From DAOTVC01 sp034437215 (GTDB taxonomy: Bacteria > Chloroflexota > Anaerolineae > B4-G1 > SLSP01): a stretch of 41,300 bases of DNA. A program made the translations under genes and the position numbers. The notes under the pieces were generated by a model, which saw only the letters and a program-made list of their open reading frames with translations, was not told the DNA's origin and made no database searches. The stretch lies in the NCBI GenBank assembly GCA_034437215.1, contig DAOTVC010000085.1, forward strand, positions 1-41,300, written 5' to 3'. Below, in pieces: positions 32,395 to 40,705 of the stretch; position 1 is the stretch's first letter; the number at the start of each line of letters is the position of its first letter.

Positions 32395-32777
32395 GGGGAC
32401 GCTTCGAGGGCTCGCTGGATTCGCTCGAGGAGTTCTTGGCGCGTGAAGGGCTTGACGAGGTAGTCGTCCACGCCCAGAATGCGCCCCAGCTCGCGCTCCA
32501 TCCGATTGGAGCGCGCCGTGATGACGATCACGGGGATCTCTTGGAGGTCAGGATCCTTGCGCATCTGTTCGTAGACCTCCCAACCGTCCATGTCAGGCAT
32601 CATGAGGTCCAGGAGGACCAGGTCAGGGGGTCGGGTATGGATCAGCTGGAGACCACTGGCACCGCTGTTGACCTCGGTGACCTTGAACGCGTAGGGCTCC
32701 AGCATCACGCGCACAAGTCTGCTTAGATCTGGATCGTCGTCGATACAGATGATGTGTACGGTCTCGTTTTCTGGCAT
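32391..32777 (-). CDS. Single-domain response regulator, CheY-like (1)
   Basis: A receiver domain only (128 aa). The acidic pocket is IDDDPD, the phosphoacceptor Asp57 lies in DLVLLDLMMPDMDGWEVY, the Thr is in VIVITARS and the Lys in VKPFTRQEL. There is no output domain, so it works by protein contact or phosphorelay. It is coupled to the CinA-like gene and lies 133 bases after a similar regulator; the two share the LVLLDLMMPDxDGWEVY block, suggesting duplication. Confidence 0.93.
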   Translation of the reverse strand: MPENETVHIICIDDDPDLSRLVRVMLEPYAFKVTEVNSGASGLQLIHTRPPDLVLLDLMMPDMDGWEVYEQMRKDPDLQEIPVIVITARSNRMERELGRILGVDDYLVKPFTRQELLERIQRALEASP

Positions 32778-32910
32778 AAAGGCCTCGACGCCTCTTTCTG
32801 TCGTTATCCGGTAACCAAGAACGCGGGAGACCGCGCGGGGAGCCGCGCTGCCACGTCGTCAGGGCGTGAAACGATGCAGAAGACCCGTGCACCCGACGTT
32901 ATGGCAGCCT

Positions 32911-33300
32911 TCACTCCTCGAGCGCGAGGACCTTGTTGATGCTTGCCAGCAGCTCCTGAGGTCCGAAGGGCTTGGTCACGTAGTCATCGACCTTGGCGAT
33001 GTGCAGGCCGAGTACCTTGTCGATGCTCTGGGCCTTGGCCGTGACGACGATAACCGGAATCTCACGGAGCTCGGGGTCCGCCTTCATCTGCTGGTAGACC
33101 TCCCAACCGTCGATATCCGGCATCATGAGGTCCAAGAGCACGAGATCGGGCTTGATACGACGCACGGTCTCCAGGCCTTCCCGTCCCCCTACCGCGCCCA
33201 CGAGTTCGAACTCCTCCCGCCCGAGTATCAGGCGGATCAGATCGATCATCTCGGGTTCGTCTTCGATGCAGACTACGGTGCGTTTTTCATCTTCCGTCAT
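32911..33300 (-). CDS. Single-domain response regulator, CheY-like (2)
   Basis: A receiver domain of 129 aa with CIEDEPEM, Asp57 in DLVLLDLMMPDIDGWEVY, VIVVTAKA and VTKPFGPQEL. I moved the start to 33300, preceded by GGGAGG; the longer frame from 33339 would reach into the promoter at 33328-33355. It is a likely paralog of the regulator downstream. No kinase is adjacent. Confidence 0.93.
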   Translation of the reverse strand: MTEDEKRTVVCIEDEPEMIDLIRLILGREEFELVGAVGGREGLETVRRIKPDLVLLDLMMPDIDGWEVYQQMKADPELREIPVIVVTAKAQSIDKVLGLHIAKVDDYVTKPFGPQELLASINKVLALEE

Positions 33301-33327
33301 CGTACCTCCCATGTACCTGCTCTTATC

Positions 33328-33355
33328 AGTGTAGCACAAGCCCTGATGATGTCAA
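33328..33355 (-). promoter_or_regulatory. Promoter of the response regulator genes
   Basis: On the minus strand TTGACA (33355-33350), 16-base spacer, TACACT (33333-33328). Confidence 0.8.
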
Positions 33356-33561
33356 TGAGTTATTGAGTGCCACGCCGGGCCTTGCTTAGGGAGTCTGCAA
33401 CCGCAGAAAGCGGCCTTCCTTCCCCGCAGCACCTGCTCCCCCAGGTTCTCGACAACGTGCTCGGTGCTGCCGCGCCTGACTCTTGCTGGAGGCGGGTGCG
33501 GGGCTCCGTACTCCACCCCGCGCATCAAGGTTGCGAGCTCTTCGTCGCTGGTGAGAGCCAT
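33352..33561 (-). CDS. Small hypothetical protein
   Basis: A 69-aa frame, MALTSDEELATLMRGVEY at its start and Arg-rich later. I do not recognise it. Support comes from a GGGGAG site seven bases before the ATG, a -10 box TATAAT at 33600-33595 with TGGACT 17 bases further upstream, and GC-rich third positions over the first two thirds. The stop overlaps the -35 hexamer of the next promoter, and the last few codons lose the codon bias, so the 3' end may be degraded. Confidence 0.5.
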   Translation of the reverse strand: MALTSDEELATLMRGVEYGAPHPPPARVRRGSTEHVVENLGEQVLRGRKAAFCGCRLPKQGPAWHSITH

Positions 33562-33594
33562 CTTGACTCCCCTACGCATACAAGCTGAAGACAA

Positions 33595-33623
33595 ATTATA
33601 CTCAGAACCTCGGGGAAAGTCCA
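33595..33623 (-). promoter_or_regulatory. Promoter of the small hypothetical gene
   Basis: Minus strand TGGACT (33623-33618), 17-base spacer, TATAAT (33600-33595). Confidence 0.6.
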
Positions 33624-33716
33624 ACGCGAGCTCGGTAGCGTATCTTCATCTTGGGAGTGCCATCCACGAGTTGCACTGGCGCTTCGAGAGGAGCTGGAGA
33701 ATCTCGCGCGAGGAGA

Positions 33717-33744
33717 TTGTCTCCCGACCTATTTATGTTATAAT
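33717..33744 (+). promoter_or_regulatory. tRNA operon promoter
   Basis: TTGTCT (33717-33722), 16-base spacer, TATAAT (33739-33744), seven bases before the tRNA-Gly 5' end. Confidence 0.7.
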
Positions 33745-33751
33745 AAGCAGT

Positions 33752-33822
33752 GCGGGCGTCGCGTAATGGTAACGCCTTGGCCTTCCAAGCCAATGATACG
33801 GGTTCGATTCCCGTCGCCCGCT
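33752..33822 (+). tRNA. tRNA-Gly (anticodon TCC)
   Basis: Acceptor arms GCGGGCG/CGCCCGC, anticodon stem TTGGC/GCCAA with loop CTTCCAA (anticodon TCC), T arm CGGGTTCGATTCCCG. It is 71 nt and CCA is not encoded. Confidence 0.96.
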
Positions 33823-33829
33823 CACGTTA

Positions 33830-33902
33830 GGGCCCATAGCTCAATGGTCAGAGCTGCCGGCTCATAACCGGTCGGTTCCAGGTTCGAATCCTGGTGGGCC
33901 CA
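33830..33902 (+). tRNA. tRNA with anticodon CAT (elongator Met or Ile2)
   Basis: Acceptor arms GGGCCCA/TGGGCCC, D arm AGCTCAATGGTCAGAGCT, anticodon loop CTCATAA (CAT), T arm CCAGGTTCGAATCCTGG. The GGCTCATAACC anticodon arm resembles bacterial Ile2 tRNAs read by lysidine-34, so Met and Ile2 are both possible. It follows tRNA-Gly after seven bases. CCA is not encoded. Confidence 0.93.
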
Positions 33903-33950
33903 CTCAATAGCAGAGATCACTCTCAAGCCCAACTAACGTAGACTCTATTC

Positions 33951-33978
33951 AACGGCCCGAGATGACGGGCCGTTTATC
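33951..33978 (+). terminator. Terminator of the tRNA operon
   Basis: Perfect nine-pair stem AACGGCCCG/CGGGCCGTT with loop AGATGA. The T-tract is short (TTTAT including the stem end). Confidence 0.6.
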
Positions 33979-34004
33979 ACGTATGGCAAAGGTGGCAGCG
34001 CTTT

Positions 34005-35102
34005 ATGGTCGAGATGGAAGAGAACAGGAGCATTCTGGGACGGTTGGACGCGCTGGAGGAGCGCTTCGAGGAGCTCACGCGTCTCATGTCCGATCCCGAG
34101 ATCGCCGTGGACTACGAGAAGGTCGCCGAGTATGCCAAGGAGCGCGCCGACCTCGAGGCGACGGTGCGCACCTACCGCCGCTACCGGGAGATCCTCGACG
34201 AGCTGGAGGCGACTCGGGAGATGCTCGATGAGGAGAGCGACGTCGAGTTGCGTGAGATGGCTCGCGACGAGGTGGAGCGCCTGCAGGCCGAGAAGGAGCG
34301 CCTGGAGAGCCACCTGGAGCGGCTCCTGGTCCCCAAGGATCCCCGCGACCGGAAGAACGTGATCGTCGAGCTGCGCGCCGGTGCGGGGGGGGACGAGGCG
34401 ACTCTCTTCGCCGCCGAGCTCTTCCGCATGTATACCCGCTATGCCGAGCGGCAGGGGGGCTGGAAGACGGAGATCATCAGCGAGAACCGCACGGGCATCG
34501 GGGGCTTCAAAGAGGTCATCTTCGAGGTGCGAGGGCAGGGAGCCTTCTCGCACCTGAAGTTCGAGAGCGGCGTGCACCGCGTTCAGCGGGTGCCCTCGAC
34601 GGAGTCGAGCGGGCGCATCCACACCTCGACGGCCACCGTAGCCGTCCTCCCCGAGGCCGACGAGGTGGAGGTGAGCGTGGATCCCAAGGATCTGGAGATT
34701 ACGACCTACGGCTCTTCGGGACCCGGCGGGCAGCATATGCAGAAGAACGACACCGCCGTTCGCATGGTCTACAAGCCGACGGGCATGGTGGTGACCTGCG
34801 AGAGCGAGCGCTCCCTGACCCAGAACAAGTTGCGGGCCCTGGCCGTGCTGCGCGCGCGCCTCTACGAGATCGAGATCCGCAAGCAGGAGGAGGCCATCGA
34901 GTCGGCCCGGCGCTCGCAGGTGGGGACCGGCGAACGCAGCGAGAAGATTCGCACCTACAACTTTCCCCAGAACCGGGTGACCGATCACCGGGTGGGGGTG
35001 ACGAGCTACAACCTTCCCTCGGTCATGGATGGAGAGCTGGATGAGTTCATCGACGCCCTGGCCGCCGAGGAGCAGGCGCGCAGGCTTGAGGCGCTGGTCT
35101 AG
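34005..35102 (+). CDS. prfA: Peptide chain release factor 1
   Basis: Class I release factor (365 aa) reading UAA and UAG. The GGQ peptidyl-tRNA hydrolysis motif is Gly241-Gly242-Gln243 in GSSGPGGQHM. The codon-reading tripeptide is Pro-Ser-Thr in HRVQRVPSTESSGRIHTS, the RF1 P-x-T type and not the RF2 SPF type. The N-terminal helical domain and the VTDHRVGVTSYNLPSVMDG end block are standard. AAAGGTGG lies nine bases before the ATG. No prmC (GGQ methylase) gene follows; a terminator does. Confidence 0.96.
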   Translation: MVEMEENRSILGRLDALEERFEELTRLMSDPEIAVDYEKVAEYAKERADLEATVRTYRRYREILDELEATREMLDEESDVELREMARDEVERLQAEKERLESHLERLLVPKDPRDRKNVIVELRAGAGGDEATLFAAELFRMYTRYAERQGGWKTEIISENRTGIGGFKEVIFEVRGQGAFSHLKFESGVHRVQRVPSTESSGRIHTSTATVAVLPEADEVEVSVDPKDLEITTYGSSGPGGQHMQKNDTAVRMVYKPTGMVVTCESERSLTQNKLRALAVLRARLYEIEIRKQEEAIESARRSQVGTGERSEKIRTYNFPQNRVTDHRVGVTSYNLPSVMDGELDEFIDALAAEEQARRLEALV

Positions 35103-35142
35103 AGGACACTGCGGAGCGGATTCCGTTACAACGTGCACTTGC

Positions 35143-35178
35143 AGACTCCCCGTCACCGCTGACGGGGAGTCTCTTTTT
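35143..35178 (+). terminator. Terminator of prfA
   Basis: Perfect 12-pair stem AGACTCCCCGTC/GACGGGGAGTCT with loop ACCGCT, followed by CTTTTT. Confidence 0.93.
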
Positions 35179-35188
35179 GGGGGGTGAA

Positions 35189-36781
35189 TCAGCGGATCTC
35201 GAAGGCCTCGATGGCGAGCGCGCCCTCCAGAACGGTCAGCTCGAGGGTGTGCTGTCCGTTCAACGGGTGCCGGGCCAGGAGGGTCGGCGAGGCACCGACC
35301 CGGATCTCCTCTGCTTCACCACCGTCGCGCACCAACCGCACCACACTCTCCTCCGGGGTCGCGTGGAGCCGGAGCTGCCGGCCCTCCCAGGTCAGCCGGA
35401 GGCGATCGCCCGCTTCCCCGCGCAGGGCGACGGCGTAGGGATCCTCACCGTTCTGACGTTGCCAGCCCCCTGTGTAGGTGACCTGCCAGGCGTGGGGGGC
35501 GTGGTACCCTGCGTGGAGGGTGGGCTCCAGCGTCGTCAAGTACTCCTGAAGGGCGTGGTAGACGGGCAGGGGCGTGAAGTCGGGCTCGACGAGCCGGAAG
35601 TAGTACATGGGCTGCTCCTGCTCCCGGGCGTCGGCGCGCTTGAAGAACCAGACGTTGACCACCCCCACCCAGGGCCAGTCCCGCTGGACCCTCTCGAAGG
35701 CCTGGACGGCGTAGCGGCCCTGCTGCTCTTCGGTGACCCGCCCGAAGGTGGTCGGGAGCCCCTCGGGGAGGGCGTTGCTGTTCATCTCGGTGAGCCAGAT
35801 GGGCTTATGGGCGTCGCCGTTGGCGACCATCACGTCGCGCACCCAGAGGGGGCGGGAGAAGTTGATGAGGTGGGGGCGCAGGCGGCGATCCGTCGGGCCG
35901 GAGAAGAGCATGTAGTCGTTGACCGCCATCACGTCGAAGCAGTCCCCGGCGCCGGCGTCGTACATCCGCTGGAGGAAGAGGGTGTCCATGAGGTTGTTGC
36001 CGCCGTCGGGGCGCAAGGTCCCGAGCTCCGCCGTGGGCGCCAGGGCACCGCTGATGACGACGGCGTGGGGGTCGACGCGCTTGACCCGCTCGTAGGCCAG
36101 GCAGAGAAGGCGGGTGTAAGCCTCGGGGTCCACGGGCCGGTTGCCCCACTCCGGGTAGATGTTGGGCTCGTTCCACAACTGGTAGAAGCGGATGCGGCCC
36201 TCGTACCGGGTTGCCACCGCCTCGACGAAGTCGGCGTAGTCCTCGAAATCGTCGGGTGGGGCGTAGGTCCCCTGCTCGTTGCCCGCGGCCCGTGACCAGG
36301 AGGGGGGATTGCTCAGCCGGGCGATGATCTCGAGGTCGTACTCCTCAGCAAGGTCGACGATCTGATCGTACTTCTCCCAGGCGGAGCGCTGGGGCTCGTG
36401 ACGCCGGTCCTCGAAGTCTCCCTTGCCGTGGATCTCGATGTCCTCCCAGGGAAACTCCTGGCGGATCCACCGGAAGCCGGCGTCGGCGATCATCTGCAGG
36501 GAGCGCTCCCGCTTCTCCGGCTCCACCTCCTGCTCGAGGAAGGTGTTGATGCCGAAAGGAGGCAGGTCGGTGTGGGCGATGGGCACCTCTTCGGCGAGCT
36601 GTGGCAGGGGACGGGTCCAGCGAAAGGCCCATTGCACCAGACCACGCAGCTGGGGCAGGAGCTCCTCCTCCCCGGTTACCCGGTAGAGCCACTCGCGAGG
36701 TCCGGGCAACGCACTCACCGCGCCCAGGGGCGCGGTGATGAGCAGCAGAATGACGGTGGTCGTGCAGAGACGGCGGAACAC
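35189..36781 (-). CDS. Secreted clan GH-A glycoside hydrolase-like protein
   Basis: An exported TIM-barrel protein (530 aa) with an N-terminal signal (about 1-24). The barrel (about 75-420) has FRWIRQEFPWEDIE, the likely acid/base Glu205 in FYQLWNEPNIYPEWG and the likely nucleophile Glu332 in PIWLTEMNSNALPEG, as in cellulase and beta-xylosidase families (GH5/GH39-like). A C-terminal beta domain (about 440-530) follows. Substrate unknown. It lies eight bases after a Cys-rich protein gene on the same strand, so they share a transcript. Confidence 0.83.
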   Translation of the reverse strand: MFRRLCTTTVILLLITAPLGAVSALPGPREWLYRVTGEEELLPQLRGLVQWAFRWTRPLPQLAEEVPIAHTDLPPFGINTFLEQEVEPEKRERSLQMIADAGFRWIRQEFPWEDIEIHGKGDFEDRRHEPQRSAWEKYDQIVDLAEEYDLEIIARLSNPPSWSRAAGNEQGTYAPPDDFEDYADFVEAVATRYEGRIRFYQLWNEPNIYPEWGNRPVDPEAYTRLLCLAYERVKRVDPHAVVISGALAPTAELGTLRPDGGNNLMDTLFLQRMYDAGAGDCFDVMAVNDYMLFSGPTDRRLRPHLINFSRPLWVRDVMVANGDAHKPIWLTEMNSNALPEGLPTTFGRVTEEQQGRYAVQAFERVQRDWPWVGVVNVWFFKRADAREQEQPMYYFRLVEPDFTPLPVYHALQEYLTTLEPTLHAGYHAPHAWQVTYTGGWQRQNGEDPYAVALRGEAGDRLRLTWEGRQLRLHATPEESVVRLVRDGGEAEEIRVGASPTLLARHPLNGQHTLELTVLEGALAIEAFEIR

Positions 36782-36789
36782 GAAGGGGG

Positions 36790-37257
36790 TTACCTCTCTA
36801 GCTCTCCCAACTCCTTCACCAACATCAACTCCACGGAGAGGGGGCGCCCGTCGCGCTCCACGAAGCCGCGAACGTCGTTGAGCATCTTGTGGTAGCGCTC
36901 CAACAACTTCTCGTCGCTCTCCTTGAAGCCGCTGATGGTGCGGCGGGCACAGGTGCAGCAGCCGAGAGAGGCGCGATAGCTGTCCAGGTCGCAGGTAAGG
37001 CAGCTTCCCAGTTTGATCAGCAGGAGCCCGAAGGCGAGCACCTCCTCATGATTGTGGGGCAGGCTCTCAACGCGATCGACGAGGATTTGCCACTTGGTGC
37101 CTCGTAACTCACGAAGCTGGGGGATACAGCGCGGTGGGAAGAGAATCTCACTATCAGGATACATAGAATCTGTACTATCTCCATACAGGGTAAAGGCCCG
37201 GTCAACGACCGCGACCGGGACGTTATCGAGCTCGCTATAACGGTACCATGATAACAT
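36790..37257 (-). CDS. Cys-rich hypothetical protein
   Basis: A 155-aa soluble protein that I do not recognise. Cys44, Cys86, Cys89, Cys100, Cys101 and Cys103 (CLTCDLDSYRASLGCCTC) could bind zinc or an iron-sulfur cluster. The N-terminal half is beta-rich and the C-terminal half helical (SDEKLLERYHKMLNDVRGFVERDG). The ribosome site is weak. It is divergent from the ECF operon and lies eight bases before the glycosidase gene. Confidence 0.65.
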   Translation of the reverse strand: MLSWYRYSELDNVPVAVVDRAFTLYGDSTDSMYPDSEILFPPRCIPQLRELRGTKWQILVDRVESLPHNHEEVLAFGLLLIKLGSCLTCDLDSYRASLGCCTCARRTISGFKESDEKLLERYHKMLNDVRGFVERDGRPLSVELMLVKELGELER

Positions 37258-37328
37258 AACCGAGGGCCTTTTTCAAGGGTTCGTACGGAAGTCACCCCGT
37301 TATCTCCTCGCAAATAGTCAGAGTTTTC

Positions 37329-37357
37329 TTGCTCCCCCACCTTAATTGATCTATACT
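37329..37357 (+). promoter_or_regulatory. Promoter of the ECF operon
   Basis: TTGCTC (37329-37334), 17-base spacer, TATACT (37352-37357), 27 bases before the ATPase start. Confidence 0.65.
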
Positions 37358-37384
37358 ATAGAGGATTTCGGTTCAGGAGGGCCC

Positions 37385-39010
37385 ATGGAGTCGGCTGCTG
37401 AGAGCGTTCCCCTTTCCATTCGTGATCTGACCTTCCGGTATCGCATCCGCGAAGAGCCTGCCATTCGCAATCTCGCCTTCGATCTGCGCGCCGGCGAGCT
37501 CCTCCTCATCGCCGGAGCCAGCGGCTGCGGCAAGACCACGCTGATGCGCTCTGTCAACGGCCTCATCCCCCGTAGTTACCGGGGCGAGCTGCAGGGCGAG
37601 GTCCACATCTATGGTCAGGATGCCCGGGAGATGGGAATGGCGGAGCTCTCCCAGACCGTCGGCACGCTGCTGCAGGATCCCGAACGGCAGATTGTGGGTA
37701 GTTTCGTGCTCAACGAGGTGGCCTTCGGGCTGGAGAATCTCGGGCTACCCCGGGACGAGATTCTGAAACGGGTGGACGAGACGCTGGACTATCTCAACAT
37801 TCTGCACCTGCGCGACCGGGAATCCTTCGGACTCTCAGGGGGTGAGAAGCAGAAGGTGGCCCTGGCGGGCGTCCTCGCCATGCGCCCTCGCATCCTGCTC
37901 CTCGACGAGCCTCTCGCCAGCCTCGATCCCGCCTCGGCTCAGGAGGCCCTGGCTCTTTTCCGCCGCCTCGCCGACGAGGGAGTCTCCGTCATGTTGGTGG
38001 AGCACCGCGTGGAGGATGCGCTGCAGATCGGCCCGGACCGGGTGCTCTACATGGAGGAGGGGGAGCAGAGCTACTACGGTGACGTCGAGGGGCTCATGGA
38101 TCGCGTAGATTACCATCGCGTGAAACTGCCGGCACCCGTGATCATGGAGCGGGCGCGTGAGGCCCCGCCTCCCAGCTTCGAGCCGGCAGTCGATGCCGAC
38201 GGTCGGGAGACCCTGCTGGCCTTCGAGGACGTCCACTTCCGCTACGATCCTTCGCTGCCGGAGGTCCTGCACGGAGTGGACTTCACCGTGCGGAAGGGTG
38301 ATATCCTCGCCATTTTGGGACCTAACGGCGCCGGCAAGACCACCCTCGTCAAACACGCCCTGGGGCTCTTGAAGCCCACCGAGGGGCGGGTGCTATTGGA
38401 GGGGCGGGATACGCGCGAGATCTCCGTCGCCCAGGCGGCGAAGACGGTGGGCTACGTCTTCCAGAGCCCCTCCCAGATGCTCTTCGCGCCCTCCGTCGAG
38501 GAGGAGCTCGCTTTCGGGCCGCGGAATCTGCGGCGGGAGAGCGCGCAGATCGAGAGGGACGTCACCTGGGCGCTGGACGTGGTGAACATGGCGGAGTACC
38601 GGGAGTCGCCTCCGCTGGCCCTCTCCTTCGGACAGCAGAAGCGAATCAGCATCGCCGCCGTCCTGGCGATGCGCTCCCGGGTCCTCATGATGGACGAGCC
38701 GACCGCCGGACAGGATTACTGGAACTACATGACCTTCATGGACGCCATCCTGCAGATGCCCGGCTTCGACGCCGTCGTCTTCATCACCCACGACCTCGAC
38801 CTGGCGGTCACCTATGCCAACCGCGTGGCCTTGGTCTCGGGGGGCGACATCGCCGCGGTGGGACCGCCCGAGGAGGTACTGCAGGACTACGACCTGCTGC
38901 GCCGCTGTCGCGTGGTGCCCACCTCGCTGCTCGCCGTCAATCTTGAGGCCCTGCCTCAGACGGGGCGCTTTATGCGGGCGGAGATGTTGGCCCACGCTCT
39001 TGAAGCGTAG
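37385..39010 (+). CDS. ECF transporter ATPase, fused A-A' (YkoD-type)
   Basis: Two ABC ATPase domains in one chain (541 aa), powering vitamin or metal uptake through the ECF complex. Domain 1: Walker A GASGCGKTT, signature LSGGEKQKVALAG, Walker B ILLLDEPLASLDP. Domain 2 (from about residue 275): GPNGAGKTT, a variant signature LSFGQQKRISIAA, Walker B VLMMDEPTAGQD. The ATG at 37385 follows CAGGAGGG; the longer frame starts in the promoter. It is first in an A-S-T operon. Confidence 0.93.
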   Translation: MESAAESVPLSIRDLTFRYRIREEPAIRNLAFDLRAGELLLIAGASGCGKTTLMRSVNGLIPRSYRGELQGEVHIYGQDAREMGMAELSQTVGTLLQDPERQIVGSFVLNEVAFGLENLGLPRDEILKRVDETLDYLNILHLRDRESFGLSGGEKQKVALAGVLAMRPRILLLDEPLASLDPASAQEALALFRRLADEGVSVMLVEHRVEDALQIGPDRVLYMEEGEQSYYGDVEGLMDRVDYHRVKLPAPVIMERAREAPPPSFEPAVDADGRETLLAFEDVHFRYDPSLPEVLHGVDFTVRKGDILAILGPNGAGKTTLVKHALGLLKPTEGRVLLEGRDTREISVAQAAKTVGYVFQSPSQMLFAPSVEEELAFGPRNLRRESAQIERDVTWALDVVNMAEYRESPPLALSFGQQKRISIAAVLAMRSRVLMMDEPTAGQDYWNYMTFMDAILQMPGFDAVVFITHDLDLAVTYANRVALVSGGDIAAVGPPEEVLQDYDLLRRCRVVPTSLLAVNLEALPQTGRFMRAEMLAHALEA

Positions 39011-39111
39011 TAAACTGTCGGCAGCAAGGAAAGGAGGTGTAGCAGGATATTTGGTCGATGGGAGAGTGGCTTATTCGTTCGGATCTGTTAGCTATCTTAT
39101 GGAGGTCACTG

Positions 39112-39660
39112 ATGGAAAGAGAATCGCGGTGGTCATTTGGAACTCGGGAGGTCGTCTACTCCGCTATCGGAGCGGCGCTCTACGGCGTCTTCTCCTGGGG
39201 GACGAACTTCGTTCCCCTGCCGGCAGCCGGTAACATCACCTTCCGTCCCGCCGTCGCCATCCCCCTCTTCTTCGGCATCGTCTTCGGTCCCTGGGTAGGC
39301 TTCCTGACCGGCTTCGTGGGCAACATGCTGGGGGACTTCATCTCCGGCTTCGGCTTCTGGTGGTCGTGGGATCTGGGGAACGGTCTCATGGGCCTGATCC
39401 CGGGTCTGATGAGCGTGCCTGCCGGCTCGTGGCGGGACACCGCCACCATCCTCAAGGCCGAGCTCTTCGTGATCCTGGGGGTGATCGTCGGCATGCTCGT
39501 GCCGTCGCTGTTGGAGATCCCCCTCTCGGGGATCGACTTCGAGACGGCGCTGATCGGCTACTTCCTGCCGGCCGCCATCGGTAACATCGTCGTCGGACTC
39601 ATCCTGGTGCCCATTCTTTTGGTCGCGTACGACGCCGTCGCTCAACGTACGGGACGCTGA
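39112..39660 (+). CDS. ECF transporter S component (UPF0397-like)
   Basis: Membrane substrate-binding component (182 aa). The N-terminus WSFGTREVVYSAIGAALYGV, then NITFRPAVAIPLFFGIVFGP, VGFLTGFVGNMLGDFISGFG and SWDLGNGLMGLIPGL match the UPF0397/ECF-S family that accompanies fused YkoD-type ATPases. The ligand is not certain. ATG 39112 has GGAGGT nine bases upstream; an in-frame ATG at 39058 is 20 bases or so from another site. A hairpin follows the stop. Confidence 0.88.
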   Translation: MERESRWSFGTREVVYSAIGAALYGVFSWGTNFVPLPAAGNITFRPAVAIPLFFGIVFGPWVGFLTGFVGNMLGDFISGFGFWWSWDLGNGLMGLIPGLMSVPAGSWRDTATILKAELFVILGVIVGMLVPSLLEIPLSGIDFETALIGYFLPAAIGNIVVGLILVPILLVAYDAVAQRTGR

Positions 39661-39666
39661 CCTTAG

Positions 39667-39692
39667 GCTCCCATCCCTGCGGGGATGGGAGC
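39667..39692 (+). terminator. Intercistronic hairpin between S and T genes
   Basis: Perfect 11-pair stem GCTCCCATCCC/GGGATGGGAGC with loop TGCG. The downstream bases are pyrimidine-rich but without a proper T-run, so it may attenuate or stabilise rather than stop transcription. Confidence 0.5.
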
Positions 39693-39793
39693 TCCCTTCT
39701 CATCCCTTGAGTTGTATAGATGAGGGGGGACGTGCTCCATCTTCCTGAGCCCTTTTCACTGTGAACTTCTTACTGGCCTTTAAGGAGCCCTAG

Positions 39794-40666
39794 ATGCTCG
39801 TAACCTGGCGCTATCGCCCGCGCAACAGCCTGCTGGAGAAGCTGGACCCGCGTGCCCGCTGGTTCTTCTCCTTCATGGTGCTCTTCTCGATTATCCAGTT
39901 CTGGGACATCCGTTTTCTATTTTTCTTCTTCGTCCTCGTGATGACCTGGTACAGTCTGGCCCGCCTCACCTGGGCCGAGGTGCGCCGCGCCTGGCTCTTC
40001 ATCCTCATCTTCATCCTCGGCATCGTGGCGCTCAACACGCTCTTCACCGGGCGCGGAGGACCCGAGGAGGTCCTGACGGGCGGGCACGTCCTCTGGCGCG
40101 TGGAGTGGGAGGTCCTGGGGCTCGAGATTCACCCCACCATCACCGTTGAGCGGGTCTGGTTCGCCCTCTCCCAGATCCTGCGCATGCTCTCTATCTCGGT
40201 GCTCTTCATGATCATCCCCTTCACCATGGACCCCCGCCTCTACGGCGTCACCTTCCGGGGTATGGGAATCCCCGACAAGGTAGCTTACTCGATGGATCTG
40301 GCCTTTCGCTTCGTGCCCTCCCTGGCGCGGGACTTCACGACGACGATGGACGCGCAGCGGGCGCGGGGATATGAGATGGAGAAGCTGGAGGGTGGGCTGA
40401 TCAAGCAGGTGCGCAAGATGGCGCCTCTCGTCGTGCCGGTGACGATGAACGCCATCATCAGCGGCGAGGACATCGTCAACGCGATGGATCTGCGCTGCTT
40501 CGGCATCCGCCCACGGACCTGGGTGCACCGGCTGACCTACAGCCGCCGCGACTATCTGCTCCTGGCGGTGGGCGCCGTCATCCTCGGCGCCTCCATGATC
40601 TTCAACGTCGCCTTCGACTTCGGGGACTTCTGGATGCCCGAGTGGGCGCTGGCCTGGGCGGGTTGA
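39794..40666 (+). CDS. ecfT: ECF transporter transmembrane T component
   Basis: Energy-coupling membrane protein (290 aa) that links the ATPases to the S component. It has several membrane segments and the two cytoplasmic coupling motifs near AQRARGYEME and NAMDLRCFGIRPRTW, of the Ala-Arg-X type that docks into the ATPase grooves. AAGGAG precedes the ATG. With the A-A' and S genes it completes a dedicated ECF module. Confidence 0.93.
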   Translation: MLVTWRYRPRNSLLEKLDPRARWFFSFMVLFSIIQFWDIRFLFFFFVLVMTWYSLARLTWAEVRRAWLFILIFILGIVALNTLFTGRGGPEEVLTGGHVLWRVEWEVLGLEIHPTITVERVWFALSQILRMLSISVLFMIIPFTMDPRLYGVTFRGMGIPDKVAYSMDLAFRFVPSLARDFTTTMDAQRARGYEMEKLEGGLIKQVRKMAPLVVPVTMNAIISGEDIVNAMDLRCFGIRPRTWVHRLTYSRRDYLLLAVGAVILGASMIFNVAFDFGDFWMPEWALAWAG

Positions 40667-40705
40667 ACGAGGTGCGATTTCTGGTAAGCTGGGAGAGGAG
40701 GTAAC

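Noticed and set aside
34005..35102. Release factor 2 instead of 1
   Set aside because: The codon-recognition tripeptide is Pro-Ser-Thr, not Ser-Pro-Phe, and there is no programmed frameshift site.
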